5,121 nt of DNA from an uncultured Synergistia bacterium (GCA_937888925.1 CALARM010000413.1:1-5121); one strand, 5' to 3'. Counted from the stretch's first letter, positions 1-5,018 are shown. Notes: generated from the sequence alone by a model not told the origin. A program made the numbers and translations.

Positions 1-1749
1 GAATACAGTGAGCAGTTACTTCGTAACAGGGAAAAAGAGGCAGAATTTCGAAAAAAAATAGAAGAAAATCTCAGGAAAAAAGATGATCTGAGAGATAAAC
101 TGAAAGAAATAATATTACCGGAAGGATTTTCTGCAGAAATTCAGAATGACCTGAGTCTCACTGAACTTGACGGTATACGACTGGCCTGTGAAAAAGATCT
201 TAAAGGTGTTACAGGTGATACAGATAGTATCAGGCAAAATATAAAGCTTTTACACGGTAATATAGAAAGATTTGAACAATATATAGACGAGTTAAATATA
301 AACAGGTCAGATTTTTCAGATTTTGAGCCATTACATGAGAATGAAATAAAGGATATTGAAAAAGAAATAAGCGAGAAGAACCTGGAAAAAGAGAATTTGC
401 GAAAAGATATAAAAGAACTGGAATTTCAAAACAGGCTTGCAGAAAAGGATAGAGATAATATCAGACAAAATATTCTACAAACCTATAACATGGAACCGGT
501 CATTGATTTCCAGAGGACTGACAGTAAAATAGCAGAAGAACTTGAAGGAAGAATAAAAAGCATTACTTATAAGTTGGAAGAATTGAATAAGAATAAAGAA
601 ATTCTGGCAGATAAATCTTCTTTCCTGAAGAAATGCCATGACAGGGCAGAAATTTTTACAGTGTATAATAAACTGAAAGCTATAGATTCAGGAATAGAAC
701 CGTATGAAATTCCTTTTGAAAATCTGAAAGAATATTTCGAAGAAAGAACAGATTTTTATAATGATTTTAAAGAGAGCATAGAAGAACAGAAAATATCTGT
801 TCAGAAAGCCTATAATACTCTATCAGGTAATTTCGGGAAATGTAACCAGCAGGCAATATGTAATTTTATATCTTCTATAAATATAGCTTCTTCTGATGAT
901 GAATTATACAATATTCACTCTGTGGAAAGGGTTTTTTCTGAATGTATCGCCCTGGTAAACAATTTAAAAAGTATGTGTGAACATAATCTATCCGATATAA
1001 ACAGGGACAAAGAGCAACTGACAAGAGAGTGTAAAAGAGAGGCAGAAAAATTCTTAAATGAAATCAATTCTATCGACAGCAGATCAGGGATAAATATTAC
1101 AGGCCACGGCAGTGTGAAAATGATAAAGATAAAACTTGAATATAGCGATGAACAGACCAATCTGGACAGGATGAATCTTTATATAGACAGATGTATTGAA
1201 GAAATAAAGAAAGATTATGATGAAAAGGGTTCGGACAGAAATGAAACTTACTCTATGATAAAATCAATGATGTCTTCATTGAAATTACTCGAAGTAATTA
1301 CTGATATAAACAGATGCAGGGTAGAAGTCTTTAAGCCTCACATCAATCAGACTGTTAAGAGATATGAGCCATGGGAAAATGTATTATTCCTTTCGGGAGG
1401 AGAAAAATATACCTGCTTTTTCGCCATGTATATTTCACTGCTTTCATTTATAAGATCGAAAAAAACCTGCCAGGAAAGTTCTTTTGTAATTCTTGCAGAT
1501 AATCCTTTCGGCAGTACTACGGCAGACCATCTTCTTAAAGTTCTCTTTGGCCTTGTAAGAAAATACAATACCCAGATGATATGCTTTACAGCTTTAAAGG
1601 AAACTTCCATATATAATAATTTTGATAATATATACAGTCTGGTTTTAAGAAACACCGTTAACGGAAAACAGAAAATTACTTCGGAATATACCGGGAACAG
1701 AATAGAAGATGGATTTATAAATTTTGACCGGCAGTTGAAGTTGTTTTAA
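1..1749 (+). CDS. SMC/Rad50-like coiled-coil ATPase, C-terminal part (5' partial)
   Basis: The frame is open from the first base to TAA at 1747-1749, giving 582 residues; the true start lies upstream, and the internal TTG at 397 is not a credible start. Most of residues 1-340 is Lys/Glu-rich heptad-like helix typical of SMC/Rad50 arms. The C-terminal ATPase head follows: a beta-rich stretch near 368-380, RVEVFKP at 440-446, the ABC signature LSGGEK at 464-469, and a Walker B-like strand VILADNPFG ending at residue 504, where D500 is followed by Asn rather than the usual catalytic Glu. A hydrophobic MICFTAL strand then takes the place of the H-loop. Walker A must lie in the missing N-terminal half. 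Known: such proteins dimerise heads to load on or sense DNA, and several serve in anti-phage or anti-plasmid systems. Inferred: it closes an operon running in from the left. The subfamily is not assigned; the DNPFG form does not fit the DEAFG form I recall for MksB/JetC. No convincing intrinsic terminator follows. Confidence 0.8.
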   Translation, partial: EYSEQLLRNREKEAEFRKKIEENLRKKDDLRDKLKEIILPEGFSAEIQNDLSLTELDGIRLACEKDLKGVTGDTDSIRQNIKLLHGNIERFEQYIDELNINRSDFSDFEPLHENEIKDIEKEISEKNLEKENLRKDIKELEFQNRLAEKDRDNIRQNILQTYNMEPVIDFQRTDSKIAEELEGRIKSITYKLEELNKNKEILADKSSFLKKCHDRAEIFTVYNKLKAIDSGIEPYEIPFENLKEYFEERTDFYNDFKESIEEQKISVQKAYNTLSGNFGKCNQQAICNFISSINIASSDDELYNIHSVERVFSECIALVNNLKSMCEHNLSDINRDKEQLTRECKREAEKFLNEINSIDSRSGINITGHGSVKMIKIKLEYSDEQTNLDRMNLYIDRCIEEIKKDYDEKGSDRNETYSMIKSMMSSLKLLEVITDINRCRVEVFKPHINQTVKRYEPWENVLFLSGGEKYTCFFAMYISLLSFIRSKKTCQESSFVILADNPFGSTTADHLLKVLFGLVRKYNTQMICFTALKETSIYNNFDNIYSLVLRNTVNGKQKITSEYTGNRIEDGFINFDRQLKLF

Positions 1750-1842
1750 TAAGATTGAATTAGAATATTCTTTAATATATAGAAGCAACTCATAAAAAAA
1801 CGCAATCTATTTTGTTCAATATTAGCCGGTATATTTTTTTTA

Positions 1843-1851
1843 TGTTATAAT
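1843..1851 (+). promoter_or_regulatory. Extended -10 promoter of the MNT-HEPN module
   Basis: TGTTATAAT is a perfect extended -10 box (TG-n-TATAAT, hexamer 1846-1851). No good -35 is present; TTAGCC at 1822-1827 with an 18-bp spacer is weak, which fits an extended -10 promoter. Transcription would start near 1858. That excludes the ATG at 1853 from the mRNA and supports the TTG start at 1883. An imperfect inverted repeat, ATTAgCCG (1821-1828) and CGGaTAAT (1874-1881), is centred at 1851 and may be an operator. Confidence 0.6.
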
Positions 1852-1866
1852 TATGATAGAATTTAT

Positions 1867-1873
1867 AAAGGAG
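1867..1873 (+). promoter_or_regulatory. Ribosome binding site that decides the MNT start
   Basis: AAAGGAG lies 9 nt before TTG at 1883 in the MNT frame. The upstream in-frame ATG (1853) has only a T-run and the -10 box ahead of it, and the downstream ATG (1901) has no purine-rich site at a suitable distance. TTG 1883 is therefore the best-supported start. Confidence 0.6.
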
Positions 1874-1882
1874 CGGATAATC

Positions 1883-2218
1883 TTGAGAACTGGACTATCG
1901 ATGAGCAATAGTGAGATACTGGCTATAAAGGAATTGAAAAAAGTATTATATTCCTCCTTTAATATTATAGATATGAAAATTTTTGGTTCAAAGTCCAGGG
2001 GAGAAGGTAATTCTGATTCCGATATAGATTTAATGATTGAAATAGACATCTCTACTGCAGATATAATATCACAGATTTACGATATTACCTTTGATATTAA
2101 CCTTGCATATGATACTTCTATATCTCCGGTTATATTCAGTAAACTTGAACTGGAAGAAGGGCCAATGTCTGAATCTCCACTTTACAAAGTGATACAAAAA
2201 GAAGGAGTCCCCATTTGA
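1883..2218 (+). CDS. Minimal nucleotidyltransferase (MNT), antitoxin of an MNT-HEPN pair
   Basis: This 111-residue protein is read from TTG at 1883; starting at ATG 1853 would add 10 residues. It carries the nucleotidyltransferase signature GSx10DxD: G35-S36, then D47-I-D49 inside SDIDL. The third acidic metal ligand expected on a later strand may be D71, but I cannot assign it firmly. The size equals a bare pol-beta-type nucleotidyltransferase domain. Known: in characterised MNT-HEPN (MntA-HepT) systems the MNT modifies a tyrosine of the HEPN toxin with AMP and so neutralises it; other MNTs may act by binding. Inferred: it is the antitoxin for the gene immediately downstream, whose TTG start overlaps its stop by 4 nt (TTGA, 2215-2218). 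The intact GSx10DxD suggests an active enzyme. It has its own extended -10 promoter, so it is a separate unit from the ATPase gene. Confidence 0.85.
   Translation: MRTGLSMSNSEILAIKELKKVLYSSFNIIDMKIFGSKSRGEGNSDSDIDLMIEIDISTADIISQIYDITFDINLAYDTSISPVIFSKLELEEGPMSESPLYKVIQKEGVPI
2202..2207 (+). promoter_or_regulatory. Ribosome binding site for the HEPN gene
   Basis: AAGGAG lies 7 nt before TTG at 2215, inside the last codons of the MNT gene. It supports the unusual TTG start and the 4-nt overlap that couples translation of the two proteins. Confidence 0.6.
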
Positions 2219-2631
2219 TTGATAAAGGTAAACAGATACAACTTTCCAGATATCGTCTTGAACAGGCAGAAGAATGTATTGATGAAGCCCTTTATCTGTT
2301 TTCCGGCAATAAAAGCCCCCGTTCAATTATCAATCGTCTTTATTATGGCATGTTCTATACAGTTCTTGCTCTTTTGATATTTGAGCCTTATTCATCTTCA
2401 AAGCATAGAGGAATTCTGTCTTATTTCAATAAAGAGTTTATAAAAAAAGGAATATTCCCTGTAGAACTGGGTCGTGCTATAAATAAGGCTTTTGAATTGA
2501 GGCAGATTGGCGATTATAGAGAATATGTTTCTCTCACATATGATGATGTGACGCCTTTTATTGATAAAGCAAAAGATTTTCTGGAAAAAATCAGGACACA
2601 TCTGGAAGAAAATGTTTTTAAAACTCCTTAA
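2215..2631 (+). CDS. HEPN-domain protein, toxin of an MNT-HEPN pair
   Basis: The 138-residue, mostly helical protein begins at TTG. It looks like the HEPN family of Pfam PF05168: an N-terminal helix with Tyr/Arg/Glu (YRLEQAEECIDEA, 13-25), the central NRLYYGMFY block (40-48), SSKHRGI (61-67), the FNKEFIKKG segment (71-79) and ELRQIGDYREY (94-104). Known: HEPN toxins are metal-independent RNases using an Rx4-6H motif, and MNT partners silence them. Here the block reads R41-x6-Y48, with Tyr where the catalytic His is expected. The nearest other His is H64, so activity may depend on another residue or be lost. Substituted forms of this block may be common in PF05168 proteins, so this alone does not show a dead enzyme. 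It is translationally coupled to the MNT gene. No convincing terminator was seen; a dispersed repeat starts 10 nt after the stop. Confidence 0.85.
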   Translation: MIDKGKQIQLSRYRLEQAEECIDEALYLFSGNKSPRSIINRLYYGMFYTVLALLIFEPYSSSKHRGILSYFNKEFIKKGIFPVELGRAINKAFELRQIGDYREYVSLTYDDVTPFIDKAKDFLEKIRTHLEENVFKTP

Positions 2632-2640
2632 TTTTTTATG

Positions 2641-2847
2641 AAAAATCTCCCCGCTGGCACCTTTTGTCGGTCTCCTTCCTTTATAATTGTCTGAACCGGG
2701 ATTTTCGGGATTAAAAGATTTTCAGGATTATGAGAAAGAATTTTTTTCACTATAGTAACCCCTTTTGTTTCAGGGAATCTTTCTCTTTTCCATTTTATGT
2801 GCTTTCCCGGAAGATACATTACAAAAACCGGCACTGGCTTATTTACG
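2641..2847 (+). repeat. Dispersed repeat, long copy A
   Basis: This 207-bp stretch matches 4797-5005 almost base for base from AAAAATCTCCCC to the shared end TTATTTACG. The differences are scattered substitutions plus a 2-nt length change near 2800. Its first part (2654-2713) recurs a third time at 3792-3851. Inside it, GATT recurs every 8-10 bases (2700-2730). On the minus strand this reads as AATCCTGAAAATC / AATCCCGAAAATC followed by GGTTCAGACAATTATAAAGG, which resembles short dispersed repeats I recall from several bacterial phyla. That resemblance is from memory and unchecked. It starts 10 nt after the HEPN stop. Confidence 0.9.
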
Positions 2848-2884
2848 GAGCATGTGAAGTCAATAGAGCTTTATTCCGTACCGG

Positions 2885-2943
2885 CCAGTATGCCCATAAC
2901 TCAAGTTCGGACTTGAATTTGTAACAAATTCAGTCTATACTGG
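2885..2943. repeat. 59-bp palindromic element with nested hairpins
   Basis: Outer arms CCAGTAT (2885-2891) and ATACTGG (2937-2943) are a perfect 7-bp inverted repeat. Inside are TCAAGT-TCGG-ACTTGA (2901-2916) and TGAATTTG-TAA-CAAATTCA (2914-2932). The inner stems share a few bases, so they compete. No T-run follows, so this is not a standard terminator. It may be a small REP/MITE-like element or the end of a lost mobile element. Confidence 0.55.
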
Positions 2944-3058
2944 AGGGCTGTGTAAAAAATTAGCTGGTTTAAAAAAAAGCAGTAATAAGAAGAGTAGAAA
3001 AGGCAAAAATTTTTAAAAAAGTGTAAAAAAGTGTTGTATTTTATAAGAGTAACTTCCC

Positions 3059-3098
3059 GAATAATACTTTTTATGCTAATATATTTATAGAATTATTC
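3059..3098. promoter_or_regulatory. Inverted repeat centred on the -10 box, possible operator
   Basis: GAATAAT (3059-3065) and ATTATTC (3092-3098) are perfect 7-bp inverted half-sites whose midpoint, 3078.5, falls inside the -10 hexamer. The left arm lies upstream of the expected transcription start, so a DNA-binding role fits better than an RNA hairpin. The arms are AT-rich, so chance is possible. Confidence 0.35.
3074..3082 (+). promoter_or_regulatory. Extended -10 promoter of the DUF104-PIN module
   Basis: TGCTAATAT is a TG-n-TAATAT extended -10 box (hexamer 3077-3082). A poor -35, TTCCCG, lies at 3054-3059 with 17-bp spacing. Transcription would start about 30 nt before the ATG at 3117, and AAGGAAG (3103-3109) is the ribosome binding site. 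Confidence 0.5.
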
Positions 3099-3116
3099 AT
3101 TTAAGGAAGTGATAAA

Positions 3117-3350
3117 ATGAGTAAAATAGTTCAGGCAATTTTTGACGGGCAGGTATTAAAGCCGGAAAATCCACTGGATTTAGCACCCAATACCCGTGTA
3201 AAATTAATAATTGAATCTGTAGATACAGAGGATAAAAAGCCTCTCTCATTTATTGATACAGCCCTTTCTGTTAAAATAGAAGGTCCTCCTGACTGGTCTG
3301 AGAATTTTGACGATTATCTTTATGGAGGATTAAATGTTGATAGCAAATAA
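3117..3350 (+). CDS. DUF104 / AF2212-like antitoxin
   Basis: The 77-residue product opens with the DUF104 (AF2212/PG0164-like) pattern: MSKIVQAIFDGQVLKPENPL, then an L-x-P-x-TRVKLIIE strand to about residue 33. This small beta fold is typical of antitoxins paired with PIN toxins. After a polar linker, the C-terminal part (about 43-71, with GPPDWSENFDDYLYGG) is probably the toxin-binding extension, by analogy with other antitoxins whose C-terminal acidic/aromatic tail wraps the PIN domain. ATG 3117 has AAGGAAG 7 nt upstream and a dedicated promoter. The last 17 nt overlap the PIN gene, and the toxin ribosome binding site GGAGG lies inside the codons for the terminal YGG, so antitoxin synthesis is favoured first. 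Confidence is high for the family and moderate for any role in autoregulation. Confidence 0.88.
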   Translation: MSKIVQAIFDGQVLKPENPLDLAPNTRVKLIIESVDTEDKKPLSFIDTALSVKIEGPPDWSENFDDYLYGGLNVDSK

Positions 3351-3753
3351 AGTTTTCCTGGATTCTTCTTATGTGATAGCAATATGTTCTTTTAATGATC
3401 GCCATTATGAAAAAGCAAAATCCATAGCTATAGATATCAAAAAACATAATATTAAATTAATCACTACTCATGCAGTAATTTTAGAAATAGCCAATGCTTT
3501 ATCAAAAAAAAGATATCGCCATGTTGCTATTCAATTGATTAAGTCGATGGAAAGTGACCCGGATACTACAATTGTTTCATATTCAGAAGATTTATATAAA
3601 CGAGCCTTTAAACTTTATCAGGAAAGACTGGATAAAGAGTGGGGATTGACAGATTGTATGTCATTTCTTGTTATGAAAGATTATGATTTACATCAGGCAT
3701 TAACAGCAGATAAATATTTTCAACAGGCAGGTTTTAGTGCTTTATTATTATAA
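3334..3753 (+). CDS. PIN-domain ribonuclease toxin (VapC-like)
   Basis: This 139-residue protein has the length and acidic residues of a VapC-like PIN nuclease: D10 in VFLDSSYVIA, E51 in LEIANAL, D107 in GLTDCMSF and D126 in LTADKYF, followed by the usual QQAGF ending. With all four acidic residues present it should be a Mg2+-dependent endoribonuclease; known VapC toxins cut tRNA or the rRNA sarcin-ricin loop, but the target here cannot be read from sequence. The ATG at 3334 has GGAGG (3324-3328) 5 nt upstream and overlaps the antitoxin gene by 17 nt, so the pair is one transcript with coupled translation. The antitoxin type indicates a PIN-DUF104 system rather than a classical VapB partner. 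No strong terminator follows; the next repeat copy begins 38 nt downstream. Confidence 0.9.
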   Translation: MLIANKVFLDSSYVIAICSFNDRHYEKAKSIAIDIKKHNIKLITTHAVILEIANALSKKRYRHVAIQLIKSMESDPDTTIVSYSEDLYKRAFKLYQERLDKEWGLTDCMSFLVMKDYDLHQALTADKYFQQAGFSALLL

Positions 3754-3791
3754 TAGATAGATTGGACATATAATTCTAAAAAAAATTAAGA

Positions 3792-3851
3792 CTGGCAGCT
3801 TTTGTCGGTCTCCTTCCTTTATAATTGTCTGAACCTGGATTTTCGGGATTA
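3792..3851 (+). repeat. Dispersed repeat, short core copy B
   Basis: These 60 bp match copy A (2654-2713) at 58 of 60 positions by eye and align with copy C (4810-4869). The match stops abruptly after CGGGATTA. A weaker match to the far end of the repeat reappears at 3931-3947 (14 of 17 with 4986-5002), so this may be a rearranged full copy. It lies 38 nt after the PIN toxin stop, in the same orientation as the other copies. Confidence 0.88.
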
Positions 3852-3899
3852 TACCATTTAGCTGTCAATTTTAGTATTTTATAAATATCCTGGCTTTGT

Positions 3900-3918
3900 C
3901 TGCCTGGCGCTCCTCCGA
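3900..3918 (+). repeat. GC-rich 19-bp direct repeat, first copy
   Basis: CTGCCTGGCGCTCCTCCGA is identical to 4006-4024, 106 bp downstream. Including three more bases on the left it is a 22-bp match with one difference. It stands out as GC-rich in strongly AT-rich surroundings. Function unknown. Confidence 0.85.
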
Positions 3919-4005
3919 AAAAAATCTTAACTGGAACAGCCATATTTGTTAGAGCTTATAACCAAATTACTATCAAGTTTATCGTTATAAATTCCATTAC
4001 ATTGC

Positions 4006-4024
4006 CTGCCTGGCGCTCCTCCGA
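4006..4024 (+). repeat. GC-rich 19-bp direct repeat, second copy
   Basis: This is the exact second copy of the 19-mer at 3900-3918. The 87 bp between the copies are AT-rich and non-coding. Two copies so far apart do not make a CRISPR array; a recombination or mobile-element footprint is more likely. Confidence 0.85.
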
Positions 4025-4044
4025 TCTAAAAATTATTATTCAGA

Positions 4045-4111
4045 ATCAGCTTGATTATAATATGTGCGTATATTATACTTGAAATCGAGATAATAGTTTA
4101 TTTAAGCTGAT
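4045..4111. promoter_or_regulatory. 8-bp inverted repeat flanking the promoter, possible operator
   Basis: ATCAGCTT (4045-4052) and AAGCTGAT (4104-4111) are perfect inverted half-sites. The midpoint, 4078, lies in the -10 hexamer, and the left arm touches the -35. The left arm would not be transcribed, so a protein operator, perhaps for the TA complex, is more likely than an RNA structure. Confidence 0.45.
4051..4079 (+). promoter_or_regulatory. Sigma-70-type promoter of the second PIN module
   Basis: TTGATT (4051-4056) and TATACT (4074-4079) are separated by exactly 17 bp, matching the -35 and -10 consensus at 4/6 and 5/6 positions. The transcription start would be near 4086, leaving a leader of about 50 nt before ATG 4139. 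Confidence 0.6.
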
Positions 4112-4138
4112 ATTTCTAATTTACAGGAAATCCGAAAT

Positions 4139-4579
4139 ATGAGAATATATTTAGATGTTTGCTGCCTTTGCAGGCCTTTTGACCTGCAAATTAATGATGA
4201 GATAAGATTAGAAAGAGAAGCAATTTTGATTTTACTTTCAAGAGTGGAACATCAATTGTTAACTCTTGTGAAAAGTGAAACTATTGAATTCGAGGTAAGT
4301 CAAATAGAAAATGACGAAAAAAAATTTAATGTCATGATTGCTTTAACTCTTGCAGGTGACGAAATAATTATAGATGAAAAGATTACTGCGAGAGCCGGTT
4401 ATTTTGAATCTCAAGGAATTAAATCTTTTGATGCTCTTCATCTTGCATGTGCTGAAAAAGGCAGTGACGTGTTATTTACAGTTGATAAAAAATTTTTAAA
4501 TGCAACAAAATATATAAAAGATTTAAAAATTACAGTAACTAATCCTGTTGAATTTCTATTAAAGGAGATGACATTATGA
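4139..4579 (+). CDS. PIN-domain protein, probable toxin of a second family
   Basis: This 146-residue protein is not closely similar to the PIN protein at 3334-3753. The N-terminus MRIYLDVCCLCRPFD holds the first metal ligand, D6. An acidic cluster E47/E50/E52 (KSETIEFE) provides the second. D98 in SFDALHLACAE and D116 in FTVDKKFL complete the PIN active site, and the NPVEFLL ending is also typical. It therefore looks catalytically intact as a Mg2+-dependent RNase; the substrate is unknown. The Cys-rich start (C8, C9, C11) is notable: I recall CCLNRPF in relatives, so C11 replaces Asn here. The start at ATG 4139 has a modest site, CAGGAAA (4124-4130). Its stop overlaps the next start as ATGA (4576-4579), so here the toxin-like gene comes first. 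A dedicated promoter lies at 4051-4079. Confidence 0.87.
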   Translation: MRIYLDVCCLCRPFDLQINDEIRLEREAILILLSRVEHQLLTLVKSETIEFEVSQIENDEKKFNVMIALTLAGDEIIIDEKITARAGYFESQGIKSFDALHLACAEKGSDVLFTVDKKFLNATKYIKDLKITVTNPVEFLLKEMTL

Positions 4580-4785
4580 ATGTTGAGGAAATGACTTTAA
4601 ATGAAATAAAAGAAAAAGGTTATCTTGCTTTAAAAAAAGAGCTGGGCGTAACAGGTTTTATAAAATTTTTGAGCATTTTCAGCAGGGGAAGCGGTAATTA
4701 TGTTGAGGACAGAAAAGAAATACAGGACAGATATGATGTAGCTTCACTTGTAAAAGAAATAAAGAAACATAAGATTTCAGAGTAA
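4576..4785 (+). CDS. Small protein paired with the PIN gene, candidate antitoxin of unnamed family
   Basis: The 69-residue product reads MNVEEMTLNEIKEKGYLALKK at its start, then ELGVTGFIKFL, a glycine-containing turn (FSRGSGNY, 35-42) and a charged tail (YVEDRKEIQDRY and beyond). I recognise this as a recurring small family (M-T-x-x-EI-x-x-x-G, then ELG-x-x-G-x-x-x-FL, then GSG-x-Y) found beside PIN genes, but I know no formal name. It starts with ATG inside the PIN stop (ATGA) and has AAAGGAGA (4561-4568) just upstream, a stronger site than that of the PIN gene, which could ensure excess of this protein. Position and coupling suggest it neutralises the PIN protein; no DNA-binding motif such as AbrB or RHH is evident. 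The role is inference, but the gene itself is well supported. Confidence 0.78.
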   Translation: MNVEEMTLNEIKEKGYLALKKELGVTGFIKFLSIFSRGSGNYVEDRKEIQDRYDVASLVKEIKKHKISE

Positions 4786-4796
4786 ATTCCTCTATA

Positions 4797-5005
4797 AAAA
4801 ATCTCCCCGCCGGCACCTTTTGTCGGTCTCCCTCCTTTATAATTGTCTGAACCGGAATTTTCGGGATTAAAAGATTTTCAGGATTATGAGAAAGAATTTT
4901 TTGCACTATAGTAACTCCTTTTATTTCAGGGAATTTTTCTTTTTCTCTTTTATGTGCTTCTTTCCCGGAAGATAAATTACAAAAACCGGAACAGGCTTAT
5001 TTACG
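4797..5005 (+). repeat. Dispersed repeat, long copy C
   Basis: This 209-bp stretch aligns along its whole length with copy A (2641-2847) and ends at the same TTATTTACG. Differences are point changes plus 2 extra bases in the purine/pyrimidine-rich section near 4950. It starts 11 nt after the stop of the 69-residue protein gene, in the same orientation as copies A and B. The short inverted pair CCGGC/GTCGG (4810-4826, with one G-T pair) is not followed by a T-run on this strand. Confidence 0.9.
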
Positions 5006-5018
5006 ATCACGTGGAAAG

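Larger units (their letters stand above)
2632..3116 (+). other. Intergenic region between the MNT-HEPN and DUF104-PIN modules
   Basis: No credible + strand gene lies in this 485-bp gap. It holds, in order, the long repeat copy (2641-2847), a 59-bp palindromic element (2885-2943), a purine-rich A-tract segment with two adjacent copies of AAAAAAGTGT (3015-3024 and 3025-3034), and the promoter of the next module (3074-3082). A 40-codon minus-strand frame inside the repeat is discussed under findings. Confidence 0.7.
3754..4138 (+). other. Intergenic region between the two PIN modules
   Basis: No credible gene lies in this 385-bp gap. It holds the 60-bp repeat core (3792-3851), a stretch resembling the far end of the repeat (3931-3947), two copies of a GC-rich 19-mer (3900-3918 and 4006-4024), and the promoter plus flanking inverted repeat of the next module (4045-4111). 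Confidence 0.7.

Noticed and set aside
397..399. TTG as start of the ATPase gene
   Set aside because: The same frame continues open to base 1 with coiled-coil composition, and no ribosome binding site precedes this TTG.
915..1160. Minus-strand open frame inside the ATPase gene
   Set aside because: A shadow of the strongly coding + strand coiled-coil frame; the same holds for those at 1347-1655, 1840-2049, 2069-2326 and 2398-2601.
1818..1840. Intrinsic terminator after the ATPase gene (AATAT, 8-nt loop, ATATT, then T-run)
   Set aside because: The stem is only five A-T pairs and too weak to call; the T-run may just be AT-rich promoter DNA.
2730..2924. 64-codon + strand open frame
   Set aside because: It lies across the repeat and the palindromic element, has no suitable ribosome binding site, and has no counterpart preserved in copy C.
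2945..2957. Possible IS end (GGCTGTGTAAAAA)
   Set aside because: It resembles terminal sequences of some IS256-like elements, but no matching inverted end or transposase is in the window.
3015..3034. Tandem AAAAAAGTGT pair as an iteron-like or regulator site
   Set aside because: Only two units in an A-rich tract; polymerase slippage is a sufficient explanation.
3900..4024. CRISPR array
   Set aside because: Only two 19-bp repeats with an 87-bp gap and no cas genes; the spacing is far too long.
2641..5005. Repeats as integron attC sites of a TA-rich cassette array
   Set aside because: The core motifs RYYYAAC and GTTRRRY were not found at the repeat ends, and the repeats lack the attC imperfect palindrome. 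The cassette-like layout is kept as a finding, but not as an integron.
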